From positions 1 through 43,307 of the forward strand of contig CANSYK010000027.1 in the NCBI GenBank assembly GCA_947651225.1: 43,307 bases of DNA. Reading direction: 5' to 3'. This document shows, piece by piece, positions 1 through 8,397 of the stretch. The notes under the pieces are model-generated. The model was not told the origin of the DNA, did no database searches, and saw only the letters and a program-made list of their open reading frames with translations. How positions within the stretch are numbered: position 1 is the stretch's first letter; each line of letters begins with the position of its first letter. Origin of the DNA: an uncultured bacterium (GTDB lineage Bacteria > Bacillota > Clostridia > Lachnospirales > Lachnospiraceae). The translations under genes were made by a program, and so were the position numbers.

Positions 1-118
1 GTGGGAGATTTGGCTCAAATTTAGGAGGTGTAGCGGGCTACATTGACTAAATTTGGGGCAAATATAGCGCAAAGTGGGGAGTGCAGATTGTGAGAATGAA
101 TTTTCTAACACGCCCTAG
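1..118. mobile_element. MITE-like element family B, right part (cut by window edge)
   Basis: These bases match, with few differences, the right two thirds of the complete family B element at 38609-38776, including the inner inverted repeat CTCAAATTTAG...CTAAATTTG and a terminal repeat near 101-118 (two changes from the other copies). The left end lies outside the window. No coding capacity is seen. Confidence 0.75.
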
Positions 119-137
119 TAACTACTATAACAATGAT

Positions 138-168
138 TAAAAAAGGGATGCATAAAATATGCATCCCC
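138..168 (-). terminator. Rho-independent terminator
   Basis: The arms GGGATGCAT (145-153) and ATGCATCCC (159-167) form a perfect 9-bp stem. On the minus strand it is followed by a run of T, as expected of an intrinsic terminator for the sugar ABC ATPase gene that ends at 212. Confidence 0.85.
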
Positions 169-211
169 TGTCTTATCCTCTATTACTAATATTACTAACT
201 ATGGCTCGTTA

Positions 212-1330
212 CTAATTTGTAATTGTCTTCTCAGACTCTCTGTCAAATACATGAATCTTGCTGGTATCAAGAGCAATCTTAATGGTATCACCAGGGCGTG
301 CTGTTGTACGTGGGTTCACACGAACTGTTACGTCCTTATCATGTCCTGCTACTGTCAGATACAAGAATACTTCCGCACCAAGCATTTCATAAACTCTGAC
401 AGTTGCTTCTACTACATTATCACCACCACCATTTACAAGTGCTTCATCATCCTTAATATCTTCTGGACGGATACCAAGAATAACATCTTTTCCAACAAAT
501 CCACCTTCAATCACTTTTGCTGCTTTTGCTTCTGGAAGAGCAACAGCATAAGAACCAAATTTAAGATTTACTCCATTACCACTCTTCTCTGCTTTACAGT
601 TAATAAAGTTCATCTGTGGAGAACCAATAAATCCTGCAACAAATACATTACATGGCTTTGTATAAAGGTCAAGTGGTGAAGCAACCTGCTGCATAATACC
701 ATCTTTCATAACAACGATACGTGTTCCAAGCGTAAGAGCTTCTGTCTGGTCATGCGTTACATAGATAATAGTAGCTTCCAATCTCTGATGGATTTTAGAA
801 ATCTCAATACGCATCTGTACACGAAGCTTTGCGTCAAGGTTTGATAAAGGCTCATCCATAAGGAATACCTTAGGCTGACGGACAATCGCACGTCCCATTG
901 CCACACGCTGTCTCTGACCACCGGATAAAGCCTTCGGCTTACGGTCTAAGAGCTGCTCAATATCAAGAATCTTAGCTGCTTCATGCACCATCTTATCAAT
1001 CTTTTCCTTTGGTGTCTTTCTCAGCTTAAGTCCGAATGCCATATTATCGAAAACTGTCATATGTGGATACAGAGCGTAGTTCTGAAATACCATTGCGATA
1101 TCTCTGTCCTTAGGCTCTACATCATTTACTAATGTGTTGCCAATCCACAACTCACCTTCTGAAATCTCTTCCAAGCCTGCAATCATACGAAGAGTTGTAG
1201 ATTTACCACATCCTGAAGGTCCTACGAAAATGATAAACTCCTTATCTGCGATCTCAAGATTGAAGTTCTTAACTGCCTGAAATCCATTTGGATAAGTTTT
1301 GTAAATGTTTTTTAAAGATAAACTTGCCAT
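212..1330 (-). CDS. msmX: Carbohydrate ABC transporter ATP-binding protein (MsmX/UgpC type)
   Basis: This 372-residue cytoplasmic ATPase powers sugar import with separate membrane and binding proteins. The sequence shows Walker A GPSGCGKST at about residues 37-45, a Q-loop (VFQNYALYPHM), signature LSGGQRQR near 136, Walker B VFLMDEPLSNLD, the H-loop in YVTHDQTEA, and a C-terminal TOBE/regulatory region from about 235. Length is typical of MsmK/MsmX/UgpC. The start follows TAGGAGG. It stands alone with no permease gene beside it, which fits the known family habit of one shared ATPase serving several sugar importers. The exact sugar cannot be told from sequence. The symbol is by family resemblance. 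Confidence 0.93.
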   Translation of the reverse strand: MASLSLKNIYKTYPNGFQAVKNFNLEIADKEFIIFVGPSGCGKSTTLRMIAGLEEISEGELWIGNTLVNDVEPKDRDIAMVFQNYALYPHMTVFDNMAFGLKLRKTPKEKIDKMVHEAAKILDIEQLLDRKPKALSGGQRQRVAMGRAIVRQPKVFLMDEPLSNLDAKLRVQMRIEISKIHQRLEATIIYVTHDQTEALTLGTRIVVMKDGIMQQVASPLDLYTKPCNVFVAGFIGSPQMNFINCKAEKSGNGVNLKFGSYAVALPEAKAAKVIEGGFVGKDVILGIRPEDIKDDEALVNGGGDNVVEATVRVYEMLGAEVFLYLTVAGHDKDVTVRVNPRTTARPGDTIKIALDTSKIHVFDRESEKTITN

Positions 1331-1575
1331 AGTATGTATCCTCCTACTATCAAATAATTTTTTTGAGTACCATCTGCCATAGTCCTCAACCTATTAAATA
1401 TAATACACCATAACAGACAACTTGACCATAGCATAAATTGACAAAGAAACATTTCTCCTTTTGTGCAAAGCGTATACTTTATTTTTTTTTCGTTCAATTC
1501 GCCATAAATCAGCGAAAAAATCACGAAAAATACTGTTCGATTTTACCAAAACACCCAAAACATCTATTCATCAAT

Positions 1576-2424
1576 TTATTCACTGATTTCCCGAAACCCT
1601 TCCCCCATAACCTCTCTTGCATCCTGAATAACAATAAATGCCGCCTTATCGATCTTTCTGACAATGCTTACAACTGACATAATCTGCCGTTTGCCTACCA
1701 CGCAAAACAAAATATTTTTCGATTTTTTTGTATACATCCCCTGTCCCTCTACACACGTTACGCCCCGCCCCATCTGCTGAATAATTGCATTACCAATTTT
1801 CTGGTGCTCCTCCGAAATAATCCAGATCTGCTTTCCCAGCCTCAATCCCGAAAGAATTTCATCCATTATCTTAGAAGAAATAAACACGGACACAACGGCA
1901 TATGCTGTTGTAAAAAAACCAAATACCATTGCCCCGGCAAGAATCACCATAGCATCCAACACAAAAAGAATCACAGCAACAGGATAGGATTTTAGCCAAC
2001 TCTGGATAATACTGCTCAGCAAATCCATTCCGCCAGTTGAGTACCCTGCGGCAAATACCAGTCCCAGGCCTCCCCCGGTCAGCGCACCGCCTGCCACAGC
2101 CGACAAAAAGTAATCTTTTTGTTCAATCGGGGCAACAGGAAGCATCAGCATGAAACCCGAAAAACACAGATTGGCAAAAAAGGTATATCCCAGATAGCCT
2201 TTTCCTTTCACAAAATATCCCAAAAGAAAAATCGGAATATTGGCAGCCAAATTCGTAATCCATACTGGAAATCCACCTTTTACAATATCTTGCGTCATTT
2301 CCTTGACCACAATAGCCAAACCAGCCACACCACCCATAACCATATTCATTGGTTCAAAAATAAAATTCACTGCCATTGCCATCATAAAAGTTCCAGCCAT
2401 AATCCGGATGATTTTCCAAGTCAT
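1576..2424 (-). CDS. YitT family membrane protein
   Basis: This is a 282-residue inner-membrane protein. About five or six hydrophobic segments fill residues 1-185 (the family's YitT_membrane/DUF161 region, with glycine-rich stretches such as GGALTGGGLGLVFAAG). A soluble DUF2179-like tail follows from about 215 (VTCVEGQGMYTKKSKNILFCVV). That architecture is characteristic of the YitT family, whose transport role is unsettled. The ATG start has AGGAG eight bases upstream. It is the only gene between the sugar ATPase and the wall-polymer genes, and no functional link to them is evident. Confidence 0.9.
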   Translation of the reverse strand: MTWKIIRIMAGTFMMAMAVNFIFEPMNMVMGGVAGLAIVVKEMTQDIVKGGFPVWITNLAANIPIFLLGYFVKGKGYLGYTFFANLCFSGFMLMLPVAPIEQKDYFLSAVAGGALTGGGLGLVFAAGYSTGGMDLLSSIIQSWLKSYPVAVILFVLDAMVILAGAMVFGFFTTAYAVVSVFISSKIMDEILSGLRLGKQIWIISEEHQKIGNAIIQQMGRGVTCVEGQGMYTKKSKNILFCVVGKRQIMSVVSIVRKIDKAAFIVIQDAREVMGEGFREISE

Positions 2425-2489
2425 TCTCCTGTCTCCTGACTATCTGTGAAAACCGATTGTTTTCCACTTCGCATTTCCACATTGCAATA

Positions 2490-2524
2490 ATAAAAGGATG
2501 ATAGCTTATTTTTTATCATCCTTT
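2490..2524 (-). terminator. Rho-independent terminator overlapping a gene end
   Basis: AAAAGGATGATA (2492-2503) pairs with TATCATCCTTTT (2513-2524). On the minus strand the first arm is the last codons of the glycosyltransferase gene (Lys-Asp-Asp), and the stem is followed by TTTTATTATT. It would end the glycosyltransferase transcript. Confidence 0.8.
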
Positions 2525-3264
2525 TGACTCTTTTCATCTATCTGATTATTATATTGCACAACTTTCTTTCGAAATATACGTGCCCGTACATCTTTTTTTA
2601 CAGATTGTTCTCTGACAATTTTATGATAAATTCCATCCAAACGCAATTTTTTAATCCAGCCTGGAATTTTCTTTTGCGGTGCCATAATCAGTTCCGCAAC
2701 ACCACCTATCCCAATGCAGAGCCTTGAGTTAAGCAATGGAACATGCTCCATAATCCATTCCTCCTGTGCCCCCGTTTCCAAATCTACTAAAAGTATATCT
2801 GGAACATGGCTGTTAATTTCGTTAACAATAGCTGCATCGTCCAGATTTTCCGTATACGTACAGAAGCCAACAATCCGCAATTCCGGCTGCATTCTCTTAC
2901 AGTACTCTGTCAACAGATACACATCTTTATCACTCTTTGAAACAATATAGATGGAACGATCCTCCTTTGTCAGCTTTTCTAATACCACACCAAAGCTCTT
3001 GCAACTCACCACCATATCTCCCGCTTTTAAAACATCAGCATGGTGTGCGCTTAATAGAGCTTCCTCTCCTGGCAAAAGCAAATCCGCCATATCAATTAAC
3101 TTCCTGTAATTCTCGTCCGCAACTGCCTGATTTAACAATTCTGTTGAGGCGAACAGGATAACCTGTGGTTTCTCATCTGTCAGGTATCCATTTATTTCTT
3201 TTATAAGAACATCATTCGATATCATATCGACGTCAATATCCATTATTTTAACCGATGCCTGCAT
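2506..3264 (-). CDS. WecG/TagA/CpsF family glycosyltransferase
   Basis: This 252-residue protein resembles the GT26 family, which moves an N-acetylmannosamine-type sugar onto a lipid-linked acceptor in teichoic acid or capsule synthesis. Visible family features are the N-terminal TELLNQAVADENYRKL block, the LLPGEE stretch, the mid-region VDLETGAQEEWIMEH (family pattern VALGxPKQE, here altered), GIGGVAELIMAP (family GVGGxFD-type loop) and the C-terminal KIPGWIKKLRLDGIYH. Several usually conserved positions differ, so donor and acceptor are uncertain. It lies downstream of the LytR-C gene with a 39-base gap, and both are probably one envelope-polymer operon. Confidence 0.8.
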   Translation of the reverse strand: MQASVKIMDIDVDMISNDVLIKEINGYLTDEKPQVILFASTELLNQAVADENYRKLIDMADLLLPGEEALLSAHHADVLKAGDMVVSCKSFGVVLEKLTKEDRSIYIVSKSDKDVYLLTEYCKRMQPELRIVGFCTYTENLDDAAIVNEINSHVPDILLVDLETGAQEEWIMEHVPLLNSRLCIGIGGVAELIMAPQKKIPGWIKKLRLDGIYHKIVREQSVKKDVRARIFRKKVVQYNNQIDEKSQKDDKK

Positions 3265-3303
3265 ATTGCCCTATCCTTTGCCATAGCAAGTCATTCATTG
3301 CTA

Positions 3304-4566
3304 TTAATTTGCATCTATAGTTCCCAGAATAATTTCAATATCATACCCCTCCGTCACGTCACCAACAACGAGTTCAGGATTATTGAAATATTGCTTTAAA
3401 TCCTCCCCCTGTCCCTTCTCTCTAACTTTAATTCTTGTTGTAGTCAATGTTTCTGTCATATAGTTTCCAACTTCTGGAACCGTATAGCCTTCACTTTCCA
3501 AAATCTGCTTCTTAGTAGAAGCCAGTCCTGCGATACGGCTTCCATTGAGTACATATATCTTTAAGCCTTTTGAACTAAGCACGTCCTCCTCTGCATCTGC
3601 GGGAGGGTTATCCGAAGGCGATCCTGTAATCATATTTACCGCAGTCAAATTCTGCGCTGCTGTGTATTTTTGTGTATTATTAGACAAATTTTTTAAAGCT
3701 TTTTTCGCTGCCTTTGTATCAACTTCAAATATTTTTCCATTATAAGTTCCTGGTATTCCCCAATAACGATACAACTCAATATCCATCTTCTCATAGGCTT
3801 CTACATATCCTATTTTATTATACTCTGTCAGATTGGAGGTTACTCTTTCATACTGTTCTTTAATGTACTCCGCAATCTTTTCTTCATCATGCCCTAAATC
3901 TCGTATCTGGTTTTTATAGGAATCACTTAACAGGGAAATTTTCATTTTTACCCGCAAAGTCGTGTTAGAACTTGGTGTAACTCCATCCGGCCCTGGCGTA
4001 TTATTTGCTGTACTCTTTGTTTTATATGCCACCTTTACACTTTGCTGAACATAATGACTCTTATATGTTTCCTCATCAATTGCAGTATAATAACTGATAT
4101 CCGTTCCAAGCATTTTCTCGAAAATCAGTACACCATAGCCATATGCATCATTTTCATCTGTGAAATACTGCTTCAGCTTTGAAACACGGATCACCTGTGG
4201 AATCTCCTGATTAATCTGACACAATTTTCGGTACATAACGGAAGGAATTGTGTAGTCTGTACGAACAGGAATCGTAACATAATCCATGTTGAATGTTTTC
4301 GTATTGCAGATTTCAAGCATAACATGTGTAATTTTGTTCTTATCATCCGATACATAAATCAGATTTTTTGAAATCTCATCTGTTGTTGCCTCATCAATAA
4401 TATCTTTCAAACTGTCTGCATCCGTACCACCATTCTCTTCTTCATTCGATAATACAGTATACGAAATTTTATAACTGGCAAATCCAACCCCTAATATCAC
4501 AACGATACAAATCAGCGATTTTAACAAACTTGTTAAAAACATCTTCAATACATTTTTTTTCTTCAT
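3304..4566 (-). CDS. LytR C-terminal domain protein with divergent LCP-like region
   Basis: This 420-residue envelope protein has one N-terminal membrane anchor (about residues 10-32) and a long extracytoplasmic part. Residues about 65-165 keep an LCP-like outline (HVMLEICNTKTFNMDYVTIP, then VRTDY where LCP proteins have PRDTY), but I do not see the usual early Asp/Arg catalytic pattern. Residues from about 325 form a LytR_C domain (IYVLNGSRIAGLA...LESEGY). LCP enzymes attach glycopolymers to peptidoglycan; this divergent version may be regulatory or structural. ATG at 4566 lies 7 bases after AAAGG; GTG at 4569 is an alternative. It is co-directional with the glycosyltransferase downstream. 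Confidence 0.75.
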   Translation of the reverse strand: MKKKNVLKMFLTSLLKSLICIVVILGVGFASYKISYTVLSNEEENGGTDADSLKDIIDEATTDEISKNLIYVSDDKNKITHVMLEICNTKTFNMDYVTIPVRTDYTIPSVMYRKLCQINQEIPQVIRVSKLKQYFTDENDAYGYGVLIFEKMLGTDISYYTAIDEETYKSHYVQQSVKVAYKTKSTANNTPGPDGVTPSSNTTLRVKMKISLLSDSYKNQIRDLGHDEEKIAEYIKEQYERVTSNLTEYNKIGYVEAYEKMDIELYRYWGIPGTYNGKIFEVDTKAAKKALKNLSNNTQKYTAAQNLTAVNMITGSPSDNPPADAEEDVLSSKGLKIYVLNGSRIAGLASTKKQILESEGYTVPEVGNYMTETLTTTRIKVREKGQGEDLKQYFNNPELVVGDVTEGYDIEIILGTIDAN

Positions 4567-4683
4567 CACAGTACCTTTCCCTCAACCTAAGTGCTTAAAC
4601 CCTTAAACCCAAAACATAAGACATATTATAGCAAAAAAAGAAATTCATGTAAAGTATCAGGTTTTCATGATATACTATTATTC

Positions 4684-4739
4684 GTTACTATTCACGGGTG
4701 GTTTTTCGCATGATGTTTAGAATAGCCGTGAATAGTAAC
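4684..4739. repeat. Family A hairpin repeat, full copy
   Basis: A 56-bp inverted repeat, with arms GTTACTATTCACGG and CCGTGAATAGTAAC and a centre reading TTTTTCGCATGATGTTTAGAA. It lies 41 bases before the SDR gene, so that gene's promoter must lie within or overlap it. An opposite-orientation copy is at 5564-5619. Confidence 0.9.
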
Positions 4740-4780
4740 ATCGATTGTACCTTATCATATAGAGAAAAGGAGAACACGCC

Positions 4781-5512
4781 ATGCCAAACAAAACTGCTGC
4801 CATTACCGGCTGTTCGCAGGGAATTGGAAAAGCAATTGCACTGAAATATGCACAAGAAGGATATGATGTAGCAATCTGTTGCCGCACCCAAAAGGAAATG
4901 CTCTATGAAGTAAAAAAAGAAATTGAAACATACCATGTAAACTGTCATGCATTTGTAGGAGATATGGGCCGCCCAGAAGATGTCAGTGCTTTCTTCACAC
5001 AAATCAAAGAAGAATTCCACCATCTTGACATTTTAATAAATAACGCTGGTATTTCCTATTTTGGACTGCTTCAGGAAATGACAGACAGAGACTGGGATAG
5101 GATTCTTTCTACCAATTTAAGTTCTGTCTTCTATTGCAGCAGACTCGCCATTCAAATGATGCTTCCCAAAAAAAGCGGAAAAATTCTCTCCATCTCTTCT
5201 GTCTGGGGTTGTACTGGTGCTTCCACCGAAGTTGCCTATTCTGCAACAAAGGGCGGAGTCAACGCTTTTACAAAAGCATTAGCGAAGGAGCTTGCCCCAA
5301 GTAATATCCAGGTAAACGCAATTGCCTGTGGTATGATTGATACCCATATGAACCAACATCTATCCAAGGAAGACATCAACAGCACTATTGAAGAGATTCC
5401 TGCGGGCAGGATGGGAACAACAGAAGAAGTAGCACAGCTTGCCTATGATATCAATCAAAAAAATAATTACCTGACTGGTCAGATAATTATTTTAGACGGG
5501 GGATGGATTTAA
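4781..5512 (+). CDS. SDR-family NAD(P)-dependent reductase (FabG/YmfI-like)
   Basis: This 243-residue cytoplasmic short-chain dehydrogenase has the cofactor motif TGCSQGIG at residues 9-16, NNAG near 87-90, the catalytic Ser in ISISSVWG and Tyr-Lys in YSATK, and a C-terminal GQIIILDGGW. Length and motifs are those of classical FabG-type reductases. The sequence style is close to proteins named elongation factor P 5-aminopentanone reductase (YmfI) in Firmicutes, but 3-oxoacyl-ACP reductase or another substrate is possible. AAAGGAG sits 8 bases before ATG. It is the only plus-strand gene between minus-strand neighbours and is bracketed by two inverted family A hairpins. Confidence 0.88.
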   Translation: MPNKTAAITGCSQGIGKAIALKYAQEGYDVAICCRTQKEMLYEVKKEIETYHVNCHAFVGDMGRPEDVSAFFTQIKEEFHHLDILINNAGISYFGLLQEMTDRDWDRILSTNLSSVFYCSRLAIQMMLPKKSGKILSISSVWGCTGASTEVAYSATKGGVNAFTKALAKELAPSNIQVNAIACGMIDTHMNQHLSKEDINSTIEEIPAGRMGTTEEVAQLAYDINQKNNYLTGQIIILDGGWI

Positions 5513-5518
5513 AGCCAA

Positions 5519-5542
5519 CAAACAAAAGCAAGCTTTTGTTTG
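5519..5542 (+). terminator. Stem-loop after SDR gene, possible terminator
   Basis: CAAACAAAAGC and GCTTTTGTTTG form a perfect 11-bp inverted repeat six bases after the SDR stop codon. No clear T run follows, so termination is only a possibility; the short spacing may simply stabilise the 3' end. Confidence 0.45.
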
Positions 5543-5563
5543 ACTCGTAACATACACAAAAAT

Positions 5564-5619
5564 GTTACTATTCACGACTATTCTAAACATTATGCGAAAA
5601 ACCAGCCGTAAATAGTAAC
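5564..5619. repeat. Family A hairpin repeat, full copy (inverted)
   Basis: A 56-bp copy in the opposite orientation to 4684-4739 (centre reads TTCTAAACATTATGCGAAAA). It lies between two convergent genes and ends seven bases from the stop codon of the cyclic-nucleotide-binding gene, so it could act as a two-way terminator. Confidence 0.9.
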
Positions 5620-5626
5620 ATAAAAA

Positions 5627-7945
5627 TTAATATTCTGTATAATAACGTTTTGTCGCAACAACCTCCTCTGGGACTTCCACACCGTCCTTTTCCCAGACAC
5701 GGAATCGCAGATCATATTCTTTTGCGTGCTTTGCCCGTTCTCTGCTAAAACGTGCCATCGCATCACGAAACATAGGCTGCTCACCTATCTTCTCACGAAT
5801 TTCTTTTGTAAACGGACAATACGTCGCAAGAATCTCACGCACTGGCTTGCTCAAAAGCAGGCCGCCCTGCGATTCATGGCGAATCCAATTTTCATAATCC
5901 AAAACAAAAACTTCCCTTGAATTGTTACGGCATTTCTGAATCTGCAGTTTCAATTTTTCCTTCTTGTCATCAGAAAGCTCTCTGTTTTTGCGGTAAAATT
6001 GAATAAAATCACAATACTCACTGGTAAGGGACTTCAACTGTATATTGTTCCATGAAGAACCTTGAATTGTACGGCAAAGTTCCCAGCGGAAACGCCCGAA
6101 CAGCTTTGTCATCTCACTGTCCAAATCGCCCTCCATAAAAATCGGAACTATAAATCTTCCCTTTGAATTTCTACGGCGCCCGCTCAATTCCTGCCACATA
6201 ACCGTTTTACTTCCATAAACCGGCATTGCGATAATATCAGGAAACACTTCTTCCTGAACGTACTCTTTGACAAACGGCCCTTCCACTCCATAAAGGCTTT
6301 CCCTGTAAAATACAGAATAATCTATATGAAGCAGGCGTTGAACCGCCGCATTTAACTTATCTTTTGACAAAAAGCTACGGTTAAGGGAACCTGAGCAAGA
6401 TTCCGTAAACAAAAATGGTACAAATGCTGTAATCTGCCCAAATAAAATACGATGATTTGTACGGAACATATTCTGAACCTCAAAAGAAAATTTCTCTTCA
6501 AGATTGCTTGACATTTCCTCCTGCTGCTCCTGCGTAATCTGCCCATTCTTCTTCATATCACGAAGGCTTTCATCGTAATCCATATCAAATTCACTCTTCG
6601 AAGGTTCTTTCTTTCCCTCCAGAACTAAAGTGAGCCATTCCTTCATATCATAAACAGCGCAGGCACCACCGCCAGAATCTGATCTGTCCAAAGCAACCAG
6701 TTCTCTTTGAATATTTTCAGAAATCAACTCTTCACTTAAAAGGCCATACCGTAAAAATAAATCTATAACAAGCGGGGTTTCCTCCCCAGACTGGTAATCC
6801 TTGAGAAATACATTCTGATAAAGCTCATAATACACCTTAATCAGATTTCTACGAAGATTTCTAGCATCCTCCTCTGTCGCATATTTATCTGAAAGCGCCA
6901 TAAAAGCATTTAGATCATCACGAAGAGCCGTTTCCTTCTCTTCCTCCAATCCGCCATAAGCAAGAATCTGATCCAAAGATCCCACCAAATCTGAAATATC
7001 AGCTTCTGCCCTGTCGCCAGAATCATCACTTCCTGACGACGCTGAACCGCCATTTAAAATATTCATATATGCTGTATCAATCGCATCATGGTCAACTCCC
7101 AATTCCACATCAGCACGCTTGCTTAACAAATTTTCCAGAGAATTTGTCCTGTCAATTACATCATCCAAAAGCGATGTCGCCTCTGAAACACTTTCCCCTG
7201 CTCTCTGAAGCATACCAGCCTGCTGAAGCACACTGGAGCAAAGGCTTCTCGCATCAACCACAAGGGGATTTGCAATCTTCTTCAAATATTGTGCATCTGC
7301 CCTGCACCGTTCCAACAAATTTCTGACCAAATAGACCTGCTCCAAAATATGATGAATCGTAATTGTGGCATTTGTTCCAAAATACGCCTTTTGTATCTCT
7401 GGTGAAAGTTCTGCGCAAGCACGATAATACTCAATCAGCTCTGTATTAAGTGCTTTCTTTTCCAGCTCTTTCATCTCCTCAATCGCACGAATCGGCATTG
7501 TCCTGGCACCTGTCCTCTTACCAATATCCAGATATCTCTGATAAGCATCACGAATAAATTTCCCTGTAATATCAGAACTTTCCTCCAACTCATCTAAAAT
7601 TTTAGAAAGTTCTCGAATATATTTGCTCAGGGTAGAAACCAGCAGAGGGGCATAATCCTTGTTTACCTTAATCAGTCCCCGAATCGCTGTCCCAAGGTTT
7701 GTAACCGGAAATGAATAGATGGCAAGATTCGTATCCGCCGTATAAGTCAGATTATATGTTTTGTTCAGTAAATCACACAGTCCCAGAAAATTGCCGGAAC
7801 CGACTACCAGATTAACTCCTTCCGCATGAATTTGCGCTCTTCCTTTAACAACCAGGCCAATTCCCGTTATATCATCTCCTTCTTCAAAGATGATCGTTCC
7901 TTTTCCCAACTGGTTGAGACTGTTCTTTTTTAATTCTGCTTTCAC
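5627..7945 (-). CDS. Large protein with N-terminal cyclic nucleotide-binding domain
   Basis: The protein is 772 residues from a GTG start at 7945, which follows GGAGG by 7 bases. An open frame continues upstream to 8044, but that stretch is the 3' part of the SRP RNA, so the longer start is rejected. Residues about 10-130 form a Crp/cAMP-type beta-barrel (GTIIFEEGDDITGIGLVVKG). The rest is mostly helical with an acidic Ser/Asp-rich linker near 310-325 (SASSGSDDSGDRAEAD); no enzyme domain, HTH or membrane segment is recognised. The function is unknown; the N-terminal domain suggests a nucleotide-sensing or scaffold role. Confidence 0.8.
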   Translation of the reverse strand: MKAELKKNSLNQLGKGTIIFEEGDDITGIGLVVKGRAQIHAEGVNLVVGSGNFLGLCDLLNKTYNLTYTADTNLAIYSFPVTNLGTAIRGLIKVNKDYAPLLVSTLSKYIRELSKILDELEESSDITGKFIRDAYQRYLDIGKRTGARTMPIRAIEEMKELEKKALNTELIEYYRACAELSPEIQKAYFGTNATITIHHILEQVYLVRNLLERCRADAQYLKKIANPLVVDARSLCSSVLQQAGMLQRAGESVSEATSLLDDVIDRTNSLENLLSKRADVELGVDHDAIDTAYMNILNGGSASSGSDDSGDRAEADISDLVGSLDQILAYGGLEEEKETALRDDLNAFMALSDKYATEEDARNLRRNLIKVYYELYQNVFLKDYQSGEETPLVIDLFLRYGLLSEELISENIQRELVALDRSDSGGGACAVYDMKEWLTLVLEGKKEPSKSEFDMDYDESLRDMKKNGQITQEQQEEMSSNLEEKFSFEVQNMFRTNHRILFGQITAFVPFLFTESCSGSLNRSFLSKDKLNAAVQRLLHIDYSVFYRESLYGVEGPFVKEYVQEEVFPDIIAMPVYGSKTVMWQELSGRRRNSKGRFIVPIFMEGDLDSEMTKLFGRFRWELCRTIQGSSWNNIQLKSLTSEYCDFIQFYRKNRELSDDKKEKLKLQIQKCRNNSREVFVLDYENWIRHESQGGLLLSKPVREILATYCPFTKEIREKIGEQPMFRDAMARFSRERAKHAKEYDLRFRVWEKDGVEVPEEVVATKRYYTEY

Positions 7946-7965
7946 TAAATTTCCTCCAAAAATAA

Positions 7966-8235
7966 AATCCGTGCATTCTGCGTTGTAGAAACTAAGACAA
8001 ACGTTACCAATGCTGTTAACTCGGCTCCGGCAACCTTGCGGCACACGAAATCACTTACTTAGTGCTGCTAGGTTCCCCTCCTGACACGGTTCATAAGGTT
8101 CCATTGCGCAAGACCAAAACGTCAACGCCACACACATTGGGCTGCTTTGCAATAATAACTCCGAAGCAGAACATCACCCCCGCTATAGCGGATTGCAGGT
8201 ACAGGGCACCGCTAACTCCCCAGCTAGCACGGAAT
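7966..8235 (-). ncRNA. ffs: Signal recognition particle RNA, large bacterial form
   Basis: Read on the minus strand, this holds the Alu-domain motif GCTAGCTGGGGAGTTAGC, the GGTGCCCTGTACCTGCAATC segment, and the domain IV hairpin GTCAGGAGGGGAACCTAGCA with its GGAA loop, just after ATGAACCGT. The termini pair through CCGTGC (8227-8232) and GCACGG (7969-7974). The size of about 270 nt and the Alu domain match the Bacillus/Clostridium SRP RNA rather than the short 4.5S form. It forms the core of the SRP with Ffh for membrane protein targeting. Ends are estimated from the promoter and the closing helix. Confidence 0.93.
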
Positions 8236-8241
8236 AACCTA

Positions 8242-8270
8242 ATTATAGCTTTCGTTTCCATAAGTGTCAA
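8242..8270 (-). promoter_or_regulatory. Consensus sigma-A promoter of the SRP RNA
   Basis: On the minus strand, TTGACA (8265-8270) and TATAAT (8242-8247) are both perfect and separated by 17 bases, placing transcription start near 8235, at the SRP RNA 5' end. Such a perfect promoter suits an abundant stable RNA. Confidence 0.92.
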
Positions 8271-8306
8271 GAGAATGGCAGTGAATAGTTCACGAAAATT
8301 TTTTAT

Positions 8307-8335
8307 TTGACACAAGCCAAAAAAAATGCTATCAT
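8307..8335 (+). promoter_or_regulatory. Sigma-A promoter of the radical SAM DNA repair operon
   Basis: TTGACA (8307-8312) and TATCAT (8330-8335) are spaced by 17 bases, 62 bases before the ATG at 8398. It diverges from the SRP promoter. A small palindrome GTGAATAGTTCAC (8281-8293) lies between the two promoters. Confidence 0.85.
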
Positions 8336-8353
8336 GATTCAAACAGATGTTCA

Positions 8354-8365
8354 GAACTTAAGTTC
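8354..8365. promoter_or_regulatory. Putative LexA/SOS operator
   Basis: GAACTTAAGTTC is a perfect palindrome with the GAAC-N4-GTTC core of Gram-positive LexA boxes, extending to AGAAC...GTTCT. It lies about 12-23 bases after the predicted transcription start, where repressor binding would block the DNA repair operon. The N4 centre differs from the commonest Bacillus form, so this is a motif-based inference. Confidence 0.55.
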
Positions 8366-8397
8366 TTCTCTAAGAAACAACGCTAGGAGGTATAACA

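Noticed and set aside
4688-5023. Minus-strand open frame across the start of the SDR gene
   Set aside because: It runs opposite to a clear SDR gene and ends in the family A hairpin; it has no domain and no binding site.
7946-8342. Open frames over the SRP RNA, including an N-terminal extension of the cyclic-nucleotide-binding protein and an 83-codon minus-strand frame
   Set aside because: The stretch has the motifs and promoter of the SRP RNA, and neither frame has a suitable ribosome binding site.
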